The notes under the pieces were generated by a model. It ran no database searches, was not told the origin of the DNA, and was given only the letters and a program-made list of their open reading frames with translations. A stretch of 64,000 nt of DNA from Diadema setosum (Eukaryota > Echinodermata > Echinoidea > Diadematoida > Diadematidae), in the NCBI GenBank assembly GCA_033980235.1, contig CM067069.1, forward strand, positions 38,129,992-38,193,991, written 5' to 3'. This document shows positions 46,439 through 59,046 of the stretch, piece after piece. Each line of letters starts with the position of its first letter. Position 1 is the stretch's first letter. A program made the position numbers and the translations under genes.

Positions 46439-46938
46439 GTTATCACATAAAAGCTATCACATAAATCTGACTAGAAATGTCGCTATGGCGACTGATGCCT
46501 CCGCCATAATGCATGATTCTCCCAATAGGTGTATGGTACAATGTCTTCACAATGTGTTATGACAGTTTCACAAAACTGACAAAATATTGAAATGACAGGT
46601 CTGTCAGAAATATCTTGAATGTTCACTTTCCTTTAACTAGGTTTGCTATAATTGTCTAAGAGTGCAGGTACCTGTATTTGGGGAATTGAGAACTTTTACT
46701 CGACTTCTGACTTACCCTTTCATAAGTTTATGCATTGAGTAATTTTCAAGGTATGAAGAAAGAGTGTAATTACAGTATAAAATATATATTTGCATTTAAA
46801 CCTGACCTTTGACCCTTAACCTTTGACCTTCTGGCTGGAAATTTCTCAGAGAATCTCCATTAGGGAATACATGTATATATCAAGTTTTAGTTTTAAAAAT
46901 AATAATGTAAGCATTGCATATACTAGTATATGAGGGAA

Positions 46939-47333
46939 TTATGATGTACAAAATACACAATAATCTTACTCCTCTTTCAGCACAGGACTATATTATCAAA
47001 CAGGCTACTCAGTTAACGAGAGCCTCGCAACCACACTCCTATCAGGTACCATATTCGAGAACTGAATCGCATCGCCATTCGTTCTTCCCAAGAACTGTAA
47101 GGAACTGGAATTCCCTGTCGTCAGACATTGTTTCTGCGCCATCTGTGGGATCATTTCGAAACCGTCTAACGGTTGATCACAGTGGCTAGTTGTTTTCGTC
47201 AAATTTTTTATGTGCTTGTAAATATCTGTAAATAAATTGTATTATAATGTAAATAGCACCAGTCTGCAAGAATCTTCAGGCTATTGAAGGAGGCAGACTT
47301 AACCAGAAGAAGAAGAAGAAGAAGAAGAAGAAA
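46939..47333 (+). mobile_element. 5'-truncated LINE inserted in element b
   Basis: In the related element a the phrase GAGGGAAATAGTAAAATTTTG is continuous; in b it is split after GAGGGAA. The insert ends in a (GAA)n tail (about 47305-47333), as expected for non-LTR retrotransposition, and its 5' part encodes the end of a reverse-transcriptase ORF. No complete target duplication could be separated from the GAA tail. Confidence 0.7.
46940..47189 (+). pseudogene. C-terminal fragment of a LINE ORF2 (CR1/Jockey-like)
   Basis: About 83 codons ending in TAG at 47187-47189. The motifs MMYKIHNNL, SFFPRTVRNWNSL and SAPSVGSFRNRL match the typical last segment of CR1/Jockey-group ORF2 proteins, downstream of the RT domain. 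RT and endonuclease are absent, so the copy is dead on arrival. The exact LINE clade is not assigned. Confidence 0.75.
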
Positions 47334-50283
47334 TAGTAAAATTTTGAGGAGTTGACCTTGACCTTTGACCCCCTGACTGGTGACCCATTCCCTAGAAAAT
47401 CCCTGCCAGTCAGTACATGTGTCTGTACCAAGTTCCATGAAGATACATTGAACCATTTGCAAGAAAAGTGAAATTGTAACATATTCACCTAACCTTTGAC
47501 CTTTTGACCTTTGACCTTATGACATGAAACTCTCTCTGGAGAATCTTTATGCAGTAGTACATGTCTACAATAAGTTTCAAGATAATACCTTCGGGCATTG
47601 CATGGATATGGGGGAAATAGCAACGTTTTTAGCATTTGACCTTGACCTTATGACCTTTGACCTCTTGCCAATATCACTAAAATCTACTCAACTAATTGCC
47701 CCATCATACATCATCCTTGGACCAAGTTTGGTGAAAGCTGCTTCATCCAGTTTAGAGTTATCACGTAAACAGATAAATTTTAGGATTTGACCTTGATCTT
47801 TGACCTTTGAACTCTGTCCAATTTCACTCAAAACCTAATCAAGTAATTGTCCCATCAAACATCATCCTCAGACAAATTTTGGTGAAATTTGCTGAATCCA
47901 GTCTTGAGTTATCGCGTAAACAGATACAATTTAATGATTTGACCTTGACCTTTGACCTTTGACCTTTGGCCGATTTCACCCAAAATCTAATCAATTAATT
48001 ACCCCATCATACTTTATACTTGGACCAAGTTTGGTAAAATTCCAGTCAATATTACTCAAGTTATCGCGTAAACGAATGCGGACGGACGTACGTACGGACG
48101 TACGGACGGACGGACGGACGGACAACCTGAAAACATAATGCCTCCGGCACCACTTCGTGGCGGAGGCATAAAAATGGCCAAGCCGCTATTAAGCTAGGAG
48201 AGACTTTCACAGAGAAGTAAAAACCATTTCACGAAGTCTCTCCTAAGCTATGAGAGACTTTAATTTTTTCAATCGTCATGTTCGAGGGTAATACTAATTA
48301 ACATATCATTAGCATATCATTAACTATTCTCCCTATTGTGTTACATGCGGTGAGCACTCGCTACATAGACATAGCACGTATACACACAGTGTATAAAGCG
48401 CAGAGGCAACAGATCTACGACGGAGGCAAGATCCTGAAGGCTAAGTTGCATTCTACACCGCTACCAGTACATATTTCTATTAGTGAGTATATTTAAAGCT
48501 GTCTGCAATTGAAAAGTAATGCATGTGGATTCATAATGTGATATTATTTGCATATATTTTTGTTCGAATCTTCTACAATTCTCCAAGGGCTATCTAGATG
48601 TAGATCTAATCTTACCGGTATTAGCGTTATCACAATAGTCCCACGTAGGCCCATCGCCGTTTGTTTGAATGGCCAAATGGCCAGCTGAGTTTAGGTAGGT
48701 TGCCTAGTTTGTTAGCATGGTAGGGTCTAGGGTAACTGCGACAGCCGCCACACGTATACACTGCGTGTGGCGGCTGCGCCGTGCTCCCATTCATATCTTC
48801 ATGTTGAAGAAACGGGTGCCTTTGCGGCGCTATATTTCCTTAATTTTTCAACAGAAACTACTAGGAATACTTACATGGGTCGATGAAACCTAAATGACTA
48901 TCATCGGTGACTGTTTGATGCATTTCATTGCTTGTGATGCACAAAATGATGTCTTATAAGCAGCTCACCGATGTTCACAGAATTCACAATCACTTGCACT
49001 TAGCGCACAGAATACTTGAACGAACATAAGCGAAACTGCGGGGAAGCCGCCAGGACCGCGCCTAGCGGCGCGGTCTCCGGGGCTAGGTCTAGGGCTACTA
49101 CAACTTCTACAAGTAGATTCTAATAGTGAAATGTTTGTGGGTTGATTTTTAGCGTGCAGATATTTCATGAGAGCAATTGCCCGATTTGTTCATGTATGGG
49201 TGAATTGCAAGTAACTTAAGGCGTGAATAGTGAAGGGATCGAAGAAGAAACCGGAAATTTCATAAGTAAAGAATTGGTCTGCATTTTATTATTAATATTA
49301 TATTTTTGAAGACGTGTCTAACATTGAATAATTACACTGTCACTGTTAGCTGTGTGGATAGTATTCAGAAGTGATACAAATTTTCTGTTTTGTGTCAAAT
49401 CGACAGGAAAGATCTGGGTTTTTTTTTTTTTCAGTCTAGAAAATCTCAGGTTATTTTGTCCAACAGAATTATAGGCCTAGCCTAAGCCTAATGTTTTTTA
49501 GGCCCTAACGTGAAGTTATAGCATTAGCATTTACACTACAGAGAACCAGCTATACGTTACCTGTGTCATTGTTACGTTTACAAGTCCTAATGTTACTATC
49601 TAACGTTACTAATTTCTAGGTCTACAACAAAAACTTGTAAAATACTAGGGGTTAGGGTTATAACTGCGACCAGCCCGAACGCAAAGCACTGTGTACAACT
49701 AACAGGGAGTGCCCTGGGGTTAGGGTCGGTATAACTGCGACCAGCCCCAACACGCAGTGTTGGGACAGTGTGTAACTGTGTACACGGAGCGTCCCGGGGT
49801 TAGGGCCGGTAGTACTATCTGGAGAGTCCGACAGTGGTTAGACTAACTAGATCAAGTAGTAATAGTAGGGCCTAGTAGTGGTACGTAGATCCAGGTCTAC
49901 ACAGAATATGAATTGGAAACCATGGTTCAGATCTTGGTTCAGACTTGAAAGCTATCTTCAACAATTCTAAATGCATACAGCACTGTAATCGCAATGCATG
50001 TGTCACAATAAGATAGGGAATGATGTTTACCCAAATTCATTGGCATGGAACCTCTAGAATTCTACTGTTATACTACCAGATGTCTATAGATCTAGAATCC
50101 AGTGGTATAGTGATCCTGAGTAGCACCTACTGACCTAGATACTACTTAACCAGTGTATACCAAAAGTATAACCAGACTAGACCCTTTGCCTTGGTATTCT
50201 TAAACATATTATCATTAACATAAGTAGGCCTATCACTCATCAGTAAGGAAGTTAATAGGTCTTCTAAATAATGCTATCTATCT

Positions 50284-50480
50284 ATGCAGTTAGTAGATTC
50301 TATAGGTCCATACTCCGATGCTAGTACCGCTTACACAACTTCTTTTAGCAATTTAATTGATGATGATGATGACATGACAACAGTTGATGAACAGAGTCAG
50401 ACTGTGGCTGCATTTCAGGCTGTAACTGATCAACCCGAATGTGAAGCCACAGTACAGCTGGTCCTACCAGATCTTAGGTA
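50284..50480 (+). other. Exon-like segment in copy C (uncertain)
   Basis: Opens ATGCAGTTAG, encodes a peptide with SNLIDDDDDMTTVDEQSQTV and meets a donor-like CTTAG|GTAGAT. The mirror is 44460-44656 in B. The X1 counterpart (about 34960-35220, minus) differs by a 2-bp indel that changes the frame after QAVT, so at least one version is not coding. Other exon-like pieces in C, all + strand, are listed in the findings. No host gene recognised. Confidence 0.25.
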
Positions 50481-52641
50481 GATGTAGACCTTGCAACATG
50501 GATGCCTAGCGACAAGATCTAGAACCTCCAGAAGTCATAATACCCTAAACTATAGGCTTACACATGTTGAATTGAGACAACTCAAATACTAGTAGTATGT
50601 CTTTTAATCATTCCCCCCCCCAAAAAAAAAATAATAATATAAGGTCCTTTATATATTTAAACTGCAAAAACATGTGAACTGATTTCAAATTTCATGCAGA
50701 TTCTAGATATTGTGTGTAAAATCTTGTATAATCAAACAACAGCTTGAAAACACATTTTCTATTTTGTATTCACATTTTTAATTATAATGTTAGATATGGA
50801 ACATCAGTCAGACTGCTACAATCAGACTTCTTCATCTCATAAAGCCCAGAGTCAGTTGCTGAACTTCACTGAATACAGAACCAAACTGCTGAACTTCACT
50901 GAATACAGAACCAAACTGCTGAACTTCCATCTTCTCCACAGCTAGACTGCTACTGAACTTCGTCGAGACTTACGATGTATCTACCAGCATGGTCACCTTC
51001 AACAGAATGCAAGTATTTTAGCTTATAATACTATTTTAGCAGACAACATATCTGTATATTTTCAAATACTACAATTGCAACATTATTTATATTTGGACAT
51101 CAAATTGTCTCTGGATTTTTAGTTGAATAGTGTTAGACAGGAAATATTAAAAACAATGTTTGCTGTAATGTCCATCTTGGTAATTGAAAACAAACATTCT
51201 TATCCAGTGAATAGTGACCCTTCTAGAAACAACTGTTTTTTGCATTTTTTATTTCACTATCTGTAGAATATTACATACTGATCCAATTGAAAAGAGATAA
51301 TTCATGGAAGGGGGGGGGGGGTACCTGCATGTCTACATGTATCAAGCTCCTGAAACAAACTTTAGCAGTCACGTTATCTTAATAATGTAGGCCCTACTAT
51401 GATTGCTTATTTACCCTCTCCCTTTTCTAGTATCAAGAAAACCTTATGCTCTTACAATGTTTGAAACAAGAATATTCGACATAGCTAATCATTTTAAACT
51501 GTGAAAAGTCCTATTTATAGCTTATGGATCAGTAGATACTAGTGAATTCATTCTTTCAAAATCAATGGTAGGGCTTTTCAATTTGATTGCTATAGCTTGT
51601 TATAGCAAAGGCAAAGTACCCATCTCTAACATACTTTCTAATGTCCCATGTCCTGCACTATTGTTTTGTTTGTAAGATATTAACTGTTCTTGTATATTGA
51701 ATAAACTCCAAACAGCCAAGGACCAGACAACATGTGAACTTCATCCACTTCAGAGTTAAGGACTGGGGGCAAGATGCAAATGGAAAAGTCAAGTGACAGT
51801 GTCATGGATATTCCACCATCTTCATTTGGTGTGTTAAATGATTATTTTTAGCTATTGAAGCAAGTTGAGAAATCATGTTATCTTGATCATCTACAGTTGG
51901 CAGGAAAATTATTCAGCCCCTCTCTTGCATGTTGGACACTCTGGCATAATGAATCACATTATAACTGAGATCATTTCTAAATCATAAAAGTGGTGATCAG
52001 ATAGTTTGCTACAAGTAAATAACAGATCAGTAGCCTTTGATTTGCATATAGTTACAAACTTTGATCATTCATGTATAAAGAGATATGGTCCCAGTGAGCA
52101 CATTTATGGTCATTTTCAGTCCTTTCAGTGATCACTGAAATGCTTCGTTGAATATGGTTTGTTCACTCAATGTTTTGATAGGTGACACAATATGATGGAA
52201 TTTGATGTAGGATTCTTAATATTTCAATTGGCATTTTTCATTGTACAAAAACATTCAAATGAACTCATTTCTAGTGAAAGTTGCCACCATAGAGTTTGTA
52301 CAGAGGTTTAGCCGTGATATTAATAATTCAAAGTTTAAGTCATGTCAAAATGAATATAACCCGATGAAATGCTAAGAGTTGTGTATAGAATGGTAAGATA
52401 CTATTTAAAATTCCATAAAAACAAAAGAAATTAATCGTTATCATCAGACCATAACACGTCATGCTTCAGTGATCACAGAAAGGTCTGAAATGACCATAAT
52501 GTGCTCACTGGACCTTATCTCTTCATGCATGAATGATCAAAGTTTCTAACTATATGCAAATCAAAGACTATTGAGCAGGTAGGCATTTGTCATAAACTAT
52601 CTGTTCACCACTTGTATATGATTTAGTAATTGTAATGTTAT

Positions 52642-53934
52642 TGTCCCCGCCGAACGAGTTCGAGCAGGGGACTATGAAACGGGCTCCGTACGTGTGTGTG
52701 TCCGTGTGTCCGTCCGTCCGTCCGTCCGTCCGTCCGTCCGTGTGTCCGTGTGTGCGTCCGTGTGTGATCAAAATCTTCAATTTGCTACTTCTCTGTCATT
52801 TATGAGCCAATTTTGATTTTGTTTGCTTTATATGATAGCACTACATGGGAGCTTTGAAACTTCTACACAGAATTTCAGTCGTGACCTTTGACCTTGACCT
52901 TTGACCTATATTGTACATTTTGCTACAAAATGCTACTCCTTCGCCATTTCTAACCCGATTTCGATTCCGTTTGCTTTATGTGATGGCACTAGGTGAGGGC
53001 TTCAAAACTTCTACACAGAATTTTGACCTTTGACTTCTTTGACCTTTGACCTTGATTTTTTGACCTATATTGTACATTTTGCTACAAAATGCTACTCCTT
53101 CGCCATTTCTAACCCGATTTCGATTCCGTTTGCTTTATGTGATGGCACTAGGTGAGGGCTTCAAAACTTCTACACAGAATTTTGACCTTTGACTTCTTTG
53201 ACCTTTGACCTTGATTTTTGACCTATATTGTACATTTTGCTACGAAATGCTACTCCTTCGCCATTTTTAACCCGATTTCAATTCCGTTTGCTTTATATGA
53301 TGGCACTAGTTGAGGGCTTCAAAACTTCTACACAGAATTTTGACCTTTGACTTCTTTGACCTTTGACCTTGATTTTTGACCTATATTGTGCATTTTGCTA
53401 CAGAATGCTACTCCTTCGCCATTTCTAACCCGATTTCGATTCCGTTTGCTTTATGTGATAGCACTAGGTGAGGGCTTCAAAACTTCTACACAGAATTTTG
53501 ACCTTTGTCTTCTTTGACCTTTGACCTTGATTTTTGACCTATATTGTACATTGGCTACAAAATGCTACTCCTTCGCCATTTCTAACCCAATTTCGATTCC
53601 ATTTGCTTTATGTGATGGCACTAGTTGAGGGCTTCAAAACTTCTACACAGAATTTTGACCTTTGACTTCTTTGACCTTTGACCTTGATTTTTGACCTATA
53701 TTGTGCATTTTGCTACAGAATGCTACTCCTTCGCCATTTCTAACCCGATTTCGATTCCGTTTGCTTTATGTGATAGCACTAGGTGAGGGCTTCAAAACTT
53801 CTACACAGAATTTTGACCTTTGACTTCTTTGACCTTTGACCTTGATTTTTTACCTATATTGCACATTTTGTTACAAAATGCTACTTCCGGCGGGGACATA
53901 TGTTACGCACCGCGTAATTTCTACTTTTCCTTGT
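52642..53934 (+). mobile_element. HINE/Helentron-like element c, absent from copy B
   Basis: B (about 42303) gives the empty site GTAATGTTATTTATTTTG; C is split inside a TTT with no clear duplication, fitting insertion between two T residues. Structure: GTCCCCGCCG start with a local GTCCCC/GGGGAC stem, a (CCGT)n and TGTG run at about 52693-52765, about seven tandem units of ~159 bp, the inverse CGGCGGGGAC at 53888-53897, then a perfect TTACGC-ACC-GCGTAA hairpin (53903-53917) 17 bases before the 3' end. This is the architecture of HINE/pearl-type Helentron derivatives. No protein is encoded. Confidence 0.72.
52770..53885 (+). repeat. ~159-bp tandem core of element c, with DR1-type sites
   Basis: Units begin near 52911, 53071, 53230, 53389, 53547, 53700 and 53858 at the phrase TGTACATTTTGCTAC, preceded by a diverged first unit. 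Each carries one TTTGACCTTTGACCTTGA block. TGACCTTTGACCT is the inverse of AGGTCAAAGGTCA, a DR1 nuclear-receptor site. Confidence 0.8.
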
Positions 53935-55288
53935 TTATTTTGCTATAGTGTCCATAATGCAAAGGGGGTGAATGATTCTGCTGCCAACTGAATAAAGTGA
54001 ATGCTTGTTATTAATTTACCCTCTCATTCATTACTAAAATTACCTCATACTCTTACAATTTGCTAACAGTTGCTCATTACATAGTGATTCAACTTTGAAA
54101 ACTGGCAATTACAACTTGTTGTTCACATAATATATCTTACAAAATTGATAATAATTAATGAACATTTTGTTATTATTGCTTGTTTTAATAAAGATGTACA
54201 CTCATCTCAAATATTTTCCAACTATCCCATTTGTGCATCCGATGTTTCTGTTTGTATGGTATTTAACTGTTCTTATATTTGCACACCCAAAGGCCTGAAG
54301 AGAGCTGAACCTCACCAAGCCTTGGGACAGACAACTGCAGCTGAACTTCACCCAGGTCAGAGTCAGACTGCAATTCGACTACAAACTGTATAGCAGCATC
54401 TTATCTACGACAGAACACAGGTATGCTTTTCTCAAATTAAACTTGAAAGTATAAAGATTTTACAAAATAAACAACATGAATAACAGTTGAAAAAGGGCAA
54501 CCTCTGTTGATGACATATCAGTTACAGGTAATTCGGTCTTTCTTATTTTAGCAATTATTGTAGACTTGGTGGACAAACAATGTTACCTCTATATGTGAAC
54601 TGTTCCATACGAGAAATGAAGAAATTAGTGCATTTATACACCCCAGTTTGTAGTTTATTTAATGTTTATGTCTATATCAGCCACAATTGGGAATTCTGTA
54701 AGGCTTACATTAGTTGATTTACGCACTGACATAGCAATGCAGCTGATTTATTTCATAACCCATTGAATCATCTTTCTGTTTATTTTGGAACCCCCAGCTT
54801 GCCTGACATAAGTTACAATCCTTTTTAAAAAGTCATGAATGTATAACGTTCTGTCAGACGAGTGTTTAAAGTCACAATCACATTCTCATTTTGAGTCTGT
54901 GTCACACCTTTTTTTTTATCAGGAAGAATCTGCTACACTAATTCTTGTGTATGACATCCCAGACGATTTTCTTAGTTTTTTTTTTTCGTAGATGCTGTTG
55001 AACTGTTTCTAATATACTGTATAAGAAATTGCTGAAAAGTAGTTCTGTGTAATGATATGTGTGCCAGTCGTGTGTGTATTCATTCAACTGTAAGCCCACA
55101 TATTTTAACACTCTGTATAATGTCAGGCAGAGGGGATGAATGGCGTGTCATAAAATTTCAGTATGTAACCAATATTTTTTTTTCCATATTTGTATTTCTT
55201 TTTTCTTTCATATAGATTCTCAAGGCATGGAGCTTGCCGAGGGTGATGCAGACAGGTTGAATGCAACATATGATAGTTTTTACCGCTG

Positions 55289-55319
<31 letters not shown>

Positions 55320-55346
55320 GGATTTAATCTTTCAAAAGCAATGTAT

Positions 55347-55442
55347 ATACAGTGAAACCCCATTATAACGAGGTCCGTGGGACGGCCAATATTGCCTCGT
55401 TATAACCGGTTCCTCGTTATAACCGGTTCCTCGTTATAAACG
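55347..55442 (+). repeat. pogo/Tigger-like terminal sequence in copy C
   Basis: Mirror of 40798-40890, with one visible base difference in CAGTGAAACCCC. Confidence 0.35.
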
Positions 55443-56409
55443 TACGCATTAAAAACAAAGAAAAGCATGGAGTCACATATACCAAGCAATCAAACTTATG
55501 AGCAGTCTTTGTGTTGTTATTACACAAGTAAATGGATCATTATCATTGAGAAAGAATAAAAAGGAATCATTTGTGAGTTGATACCAAAAGAATAAAAAAA
55601 AGAAGGGGTTGAAAACGCGTTCTTTGTTTTTCTTCTGAAAAAATCTCTTCGCGTGTGTTGTGCATGCCTTCTCGAAAAGTGCACGACAGGGTTGAATTCG
55701 TAATCCTTCCTCGTGTATTGAACCATTCTGAAAGAATGAAAATATCATTTGTGAAACACAGTATAAAATTTTAATAAACAAAATCACATTGTATTAAAAA
55801 CATTTGTTACTTTTTTTTCTAAACATGGGTGCAAGCAAAGTAACATGCATTATCAAACTTATTTTACGCTGCGTGCGCCCAGCGGGATCGCGATGATTAC
55901 ATTATTAACTATTTAGGCTGTATTCCATGATGTTTGCACTAGCAGGGGTTGAAAATGCATTTTGTATTTTTCTCCCCAAAATCTCTTCGCATTTTGTACA
56001 TGTGTCCTTGAAAGGTACACGACATGGTTGAATTCATGATCCTTTTTACGACTATCTCTTCCTCATTATAACGGACCATTCTGAAAGAATGAAATTATTC
56101 ATTTGTAAAATACAGTGTGAAATAATATGAACATCACGATGATTTCATTAATTATGTCGGCTGCAATCTTTTACGTAGTATACACATCAATGTTTCACAA
56201 CCAGCAAAACAACTGGAAGTCGGAACTAACATGGAAAGGATTATGAGTTTGCAGAGGTTGTGCTTTTCTAATATAGGTTAGGAGAGTCCATCTGAATTGA
56301 GTTGTACATCATTTTAAATCTTAGAGTCTGCTCTTTCAGAAAGAGGATTGAGCTTTTAACTTTTTGGAAGATATTAAGAAACCACTAATGAAGTGCTACA
56401 GAGCATACC

Positions 56410-56605
56410 ATTCTCAGAGGAATTCAAAGTTCATTTGATGAAAATCGATTTTGAAATGGCTGAGACATCCAAAAACAAAGTAAAACAAAGTAAAAGCGAT
56501 TCTAATGAAAGGTTGGTTCCACCTTTTATTAGGAATCGCTTTATTTTGCATATTTCAGCCATTTCAAAACCAATTTCATCAAGTAAACATTGAATTCTTC
56601 TTGGA
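56410..56605. repeat. Long fold-back hairpin in copy C
   Basis: Mirror of the hairpin at 39630-39825. Confidence 0.75.
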
Positions 56606-57825
56606 ATTATGTGCCCTTTCATATTTCAGAAGAGGTTTCTCATTATATCACACACACACACACACAAAAAAAAAAATCTGAAACCAGGTCTCAACCAAAA
56701 CTACACCATCCCTTTAACCAGAAATCCATGTTTGGTGACTTTTTGTGACTTTTTGGGGGTTTTGTGATGCAGAGTCACAATTGCAGTGTTAGATATGAAG
56801 CTACAATCAGACTATTGCAGTTTGACTGCTGAACTTCACTCAGAGTTTTGTCATAGACGAGTCCATAGGTGATAGCATAAGTGCTTTGCCAGGCATTAAC
56901 CAAAACCAGAAATGAGATAAATCCCCCTTAGAAGAAAAGAGAAACAAATGCATTGCAAAGCAAAACAGAACAGCTAAGCATGCAAAAAAGTTGGTGAAAA
57001 GCAAACGGGTGAATCGAAGCACACTAAAAAAAAAAATAAAAAAAAGATTAAAAAAAAAAACCGAAAAGAAGATTTATAGTAAAGTGGAAGAAACCATTTT
57101 AAAATGGACAAATGCAAATCTCTGTCAGCACATAACAGTCTGATTTCTGATTGCTTTGATGAATAAAAGCTATTGTGTAGTAGACAAGGTCATTATTATT
57201 ACTACTATTATCATAATTAGTATTCTGATGTAGGGAACCTCAGAGTGCAAAAAGAGTGGATTGCAACACATATCATTGTTTGCTCACCAAATATTTGCAA
57301 TGATAGAATTGCTTGAAGTTCAGCTGCTTTCACAATTTGATTAATAAACCATGAAAATATTTCAAATGATTGTGAAAGATGTGTTGAGGTATAAGTGATC
57401 CAAACATAAATACACCAGTGAACGTTGCAGAGCATTATTTTTGTTATTGTTTCCAGGCGTGTGACGGCAAACTTTATGTAACCAAGTTAGAAAATTATAT
57501 CTACGCGGGCAAATATAATTTGATCAGAAAGATATAATAAAGAATAAGTTATTATGTAGAAATGAAGTAGAGTGTAATACCAGAAAATACTGTGAGTGAT
57601 AATAATTTCACAAAGACTCTAACCAGTATCATCATTGTGGTTATGATAATTGTGCTCTGATTATGACGATATTGAATAATGAAATACATGTTTTCAAGAT
57701 CAGATTTTCCAATGAATCAGGCAACCAGAATATGACAATTTGACAGCAACAACTGTTTCAATAGTTTCTGCAGTTACATAATCTGTCACATGACATGTAG
57801 TGAAAGTGTGTAGAACTAATATTAA

Positions 57826-58807
57826 CCCTATAAAGCCCAAGAGGGGGGGGGCACATTGTGCCCTCTACCAGATTTTCATTCGCCACTCCTTCGCCCTGTA
57901 TCCAATTTTAACCAAATTTGGTGACTTTTCCTAAAATCTTTTTCCAAACGTTTTGATATATAATTTAGCTATATTTGATATTGCTGGTTTCCATGGCAAC
58001 CATAAACTGACAACCATGTCAGTCAGATTTTTGCGTATTTTTCTGTTCCAATTCAAATTTACAATATTATAATGTGTGAAATGGGCGTTTCTTGGCTGAA
58101 ATTTGCTGAAGAAGCAGAATGTGAAGTAATTATGGCCTTGAAATGTTTTTCCTATTATTTCCTTTGTTTTTCTGTGCCAACAGCATAAAACAATAGATAT
58201 AATAGAGATGCTTGAAAATAACAGTATTTTCCAAAGATTGACGTTCTATTTTGTGTCATTTTGATTCCTTCACCCAAGTTATATCTCTAATGTCATTTGT
58301 TTATCACATTATCAATCTGCAAACTTAAAATTCCAATATTATGGGAATATGAAATATGATTACTATGCATGTACCTATCCCAAACAATACATCATAGGTC
58401 TCATAATGTATTTCTTTATTTTGTTATGAATAGCGCCCCCATGTGGTGACCTTGAGAAATTTCAACCATAACAAATAATCAGCTTTGACTTGCACATTAT
58501 TTGTGGCAAATATGAAAAATATTGGTCATAATTGGACATAAATATACTGGGGATAAAGAAATCATGCAGAAAAATCATGTTTTTAGCATATTTCCTATGT
58601 ATTTCTTTATATTTTGATAAATAGCGCCCTCTATGGGTGACCTTGAAAAAACTCAAGTATGCGGTCATGTAGAGTATGAGTTGCTCTACCCATGTGCCAA
58701 ATATGACGATGAGATATCAAACAATAACAAAGTTATATAGGGGGCACAATGTGCTCCCCCCCCCCCTCGGGCCTGGGAAGGGTCAAAATAGCTTGGGCTT
58801 AATAGGG
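57826..58807. mobile_element. 982-bp TTAA MITE in copy C
   Basis: Mirror of 37425-38409, flanked by TTAA (57822-57825 and 58808-58811). Slightly different C/G-run lengths explain the 3-bp size difference. Confidence 0.8.
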
Positions 58808-59046
58808 TTAATGAGTATGAAATTGATAGTGGTGAATGAATCATTATCGGCGCTTGTCATTCTGCATCTTTAAATGAAATGTGTTTCAATTGTGGCAATT
58901 GACGAGTAAAATCAAATCCAAGTATGAAACCATGAATACCTGCAGAAACTTGAACTATCACTCATTGTGATTTTTACCCCCACCTCCAACTGAGGGAGCT
59001 CGTTCAACCAGCACTAACTTTATACGGTTTTATTTTTTTTTTAAGT

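Larger units (their letters stand above)
46469..48170 (-). mobile_element. HINE/Helentron-like element b, inserted in the tail of C
   Basis: The X1 tail (about 61880) gives the empty site CATAAATCTTAAATGGCC; in C it is split between the two T residues. On the minus strand: TGCCTCCGCCACGAAG end, GCCGGAGGCATTATG, (CCGT)n run, TGACCTTTGACC-rich core, GGAGGCATCAG, and a perfect hairpin GTCGC-CATA-GCGAC at about 46479-46492 near the 3' end. The 11-bp inverse pair TGCCTCCGCCA/TGGCGGAGGCA is exact. It contains a LINE fragment at 46939-47333. Confidence 0.65.

Noticed and set aside
45770..49168. Identical 67-codon frames at 45770-45973 (+) and 48965-49168 (-)
   Set aside because: Identity follows from the recent inverted duplication; the counterpart in X1 (about 61256-61330) is shortened and broken, so it is not a conserved gene.
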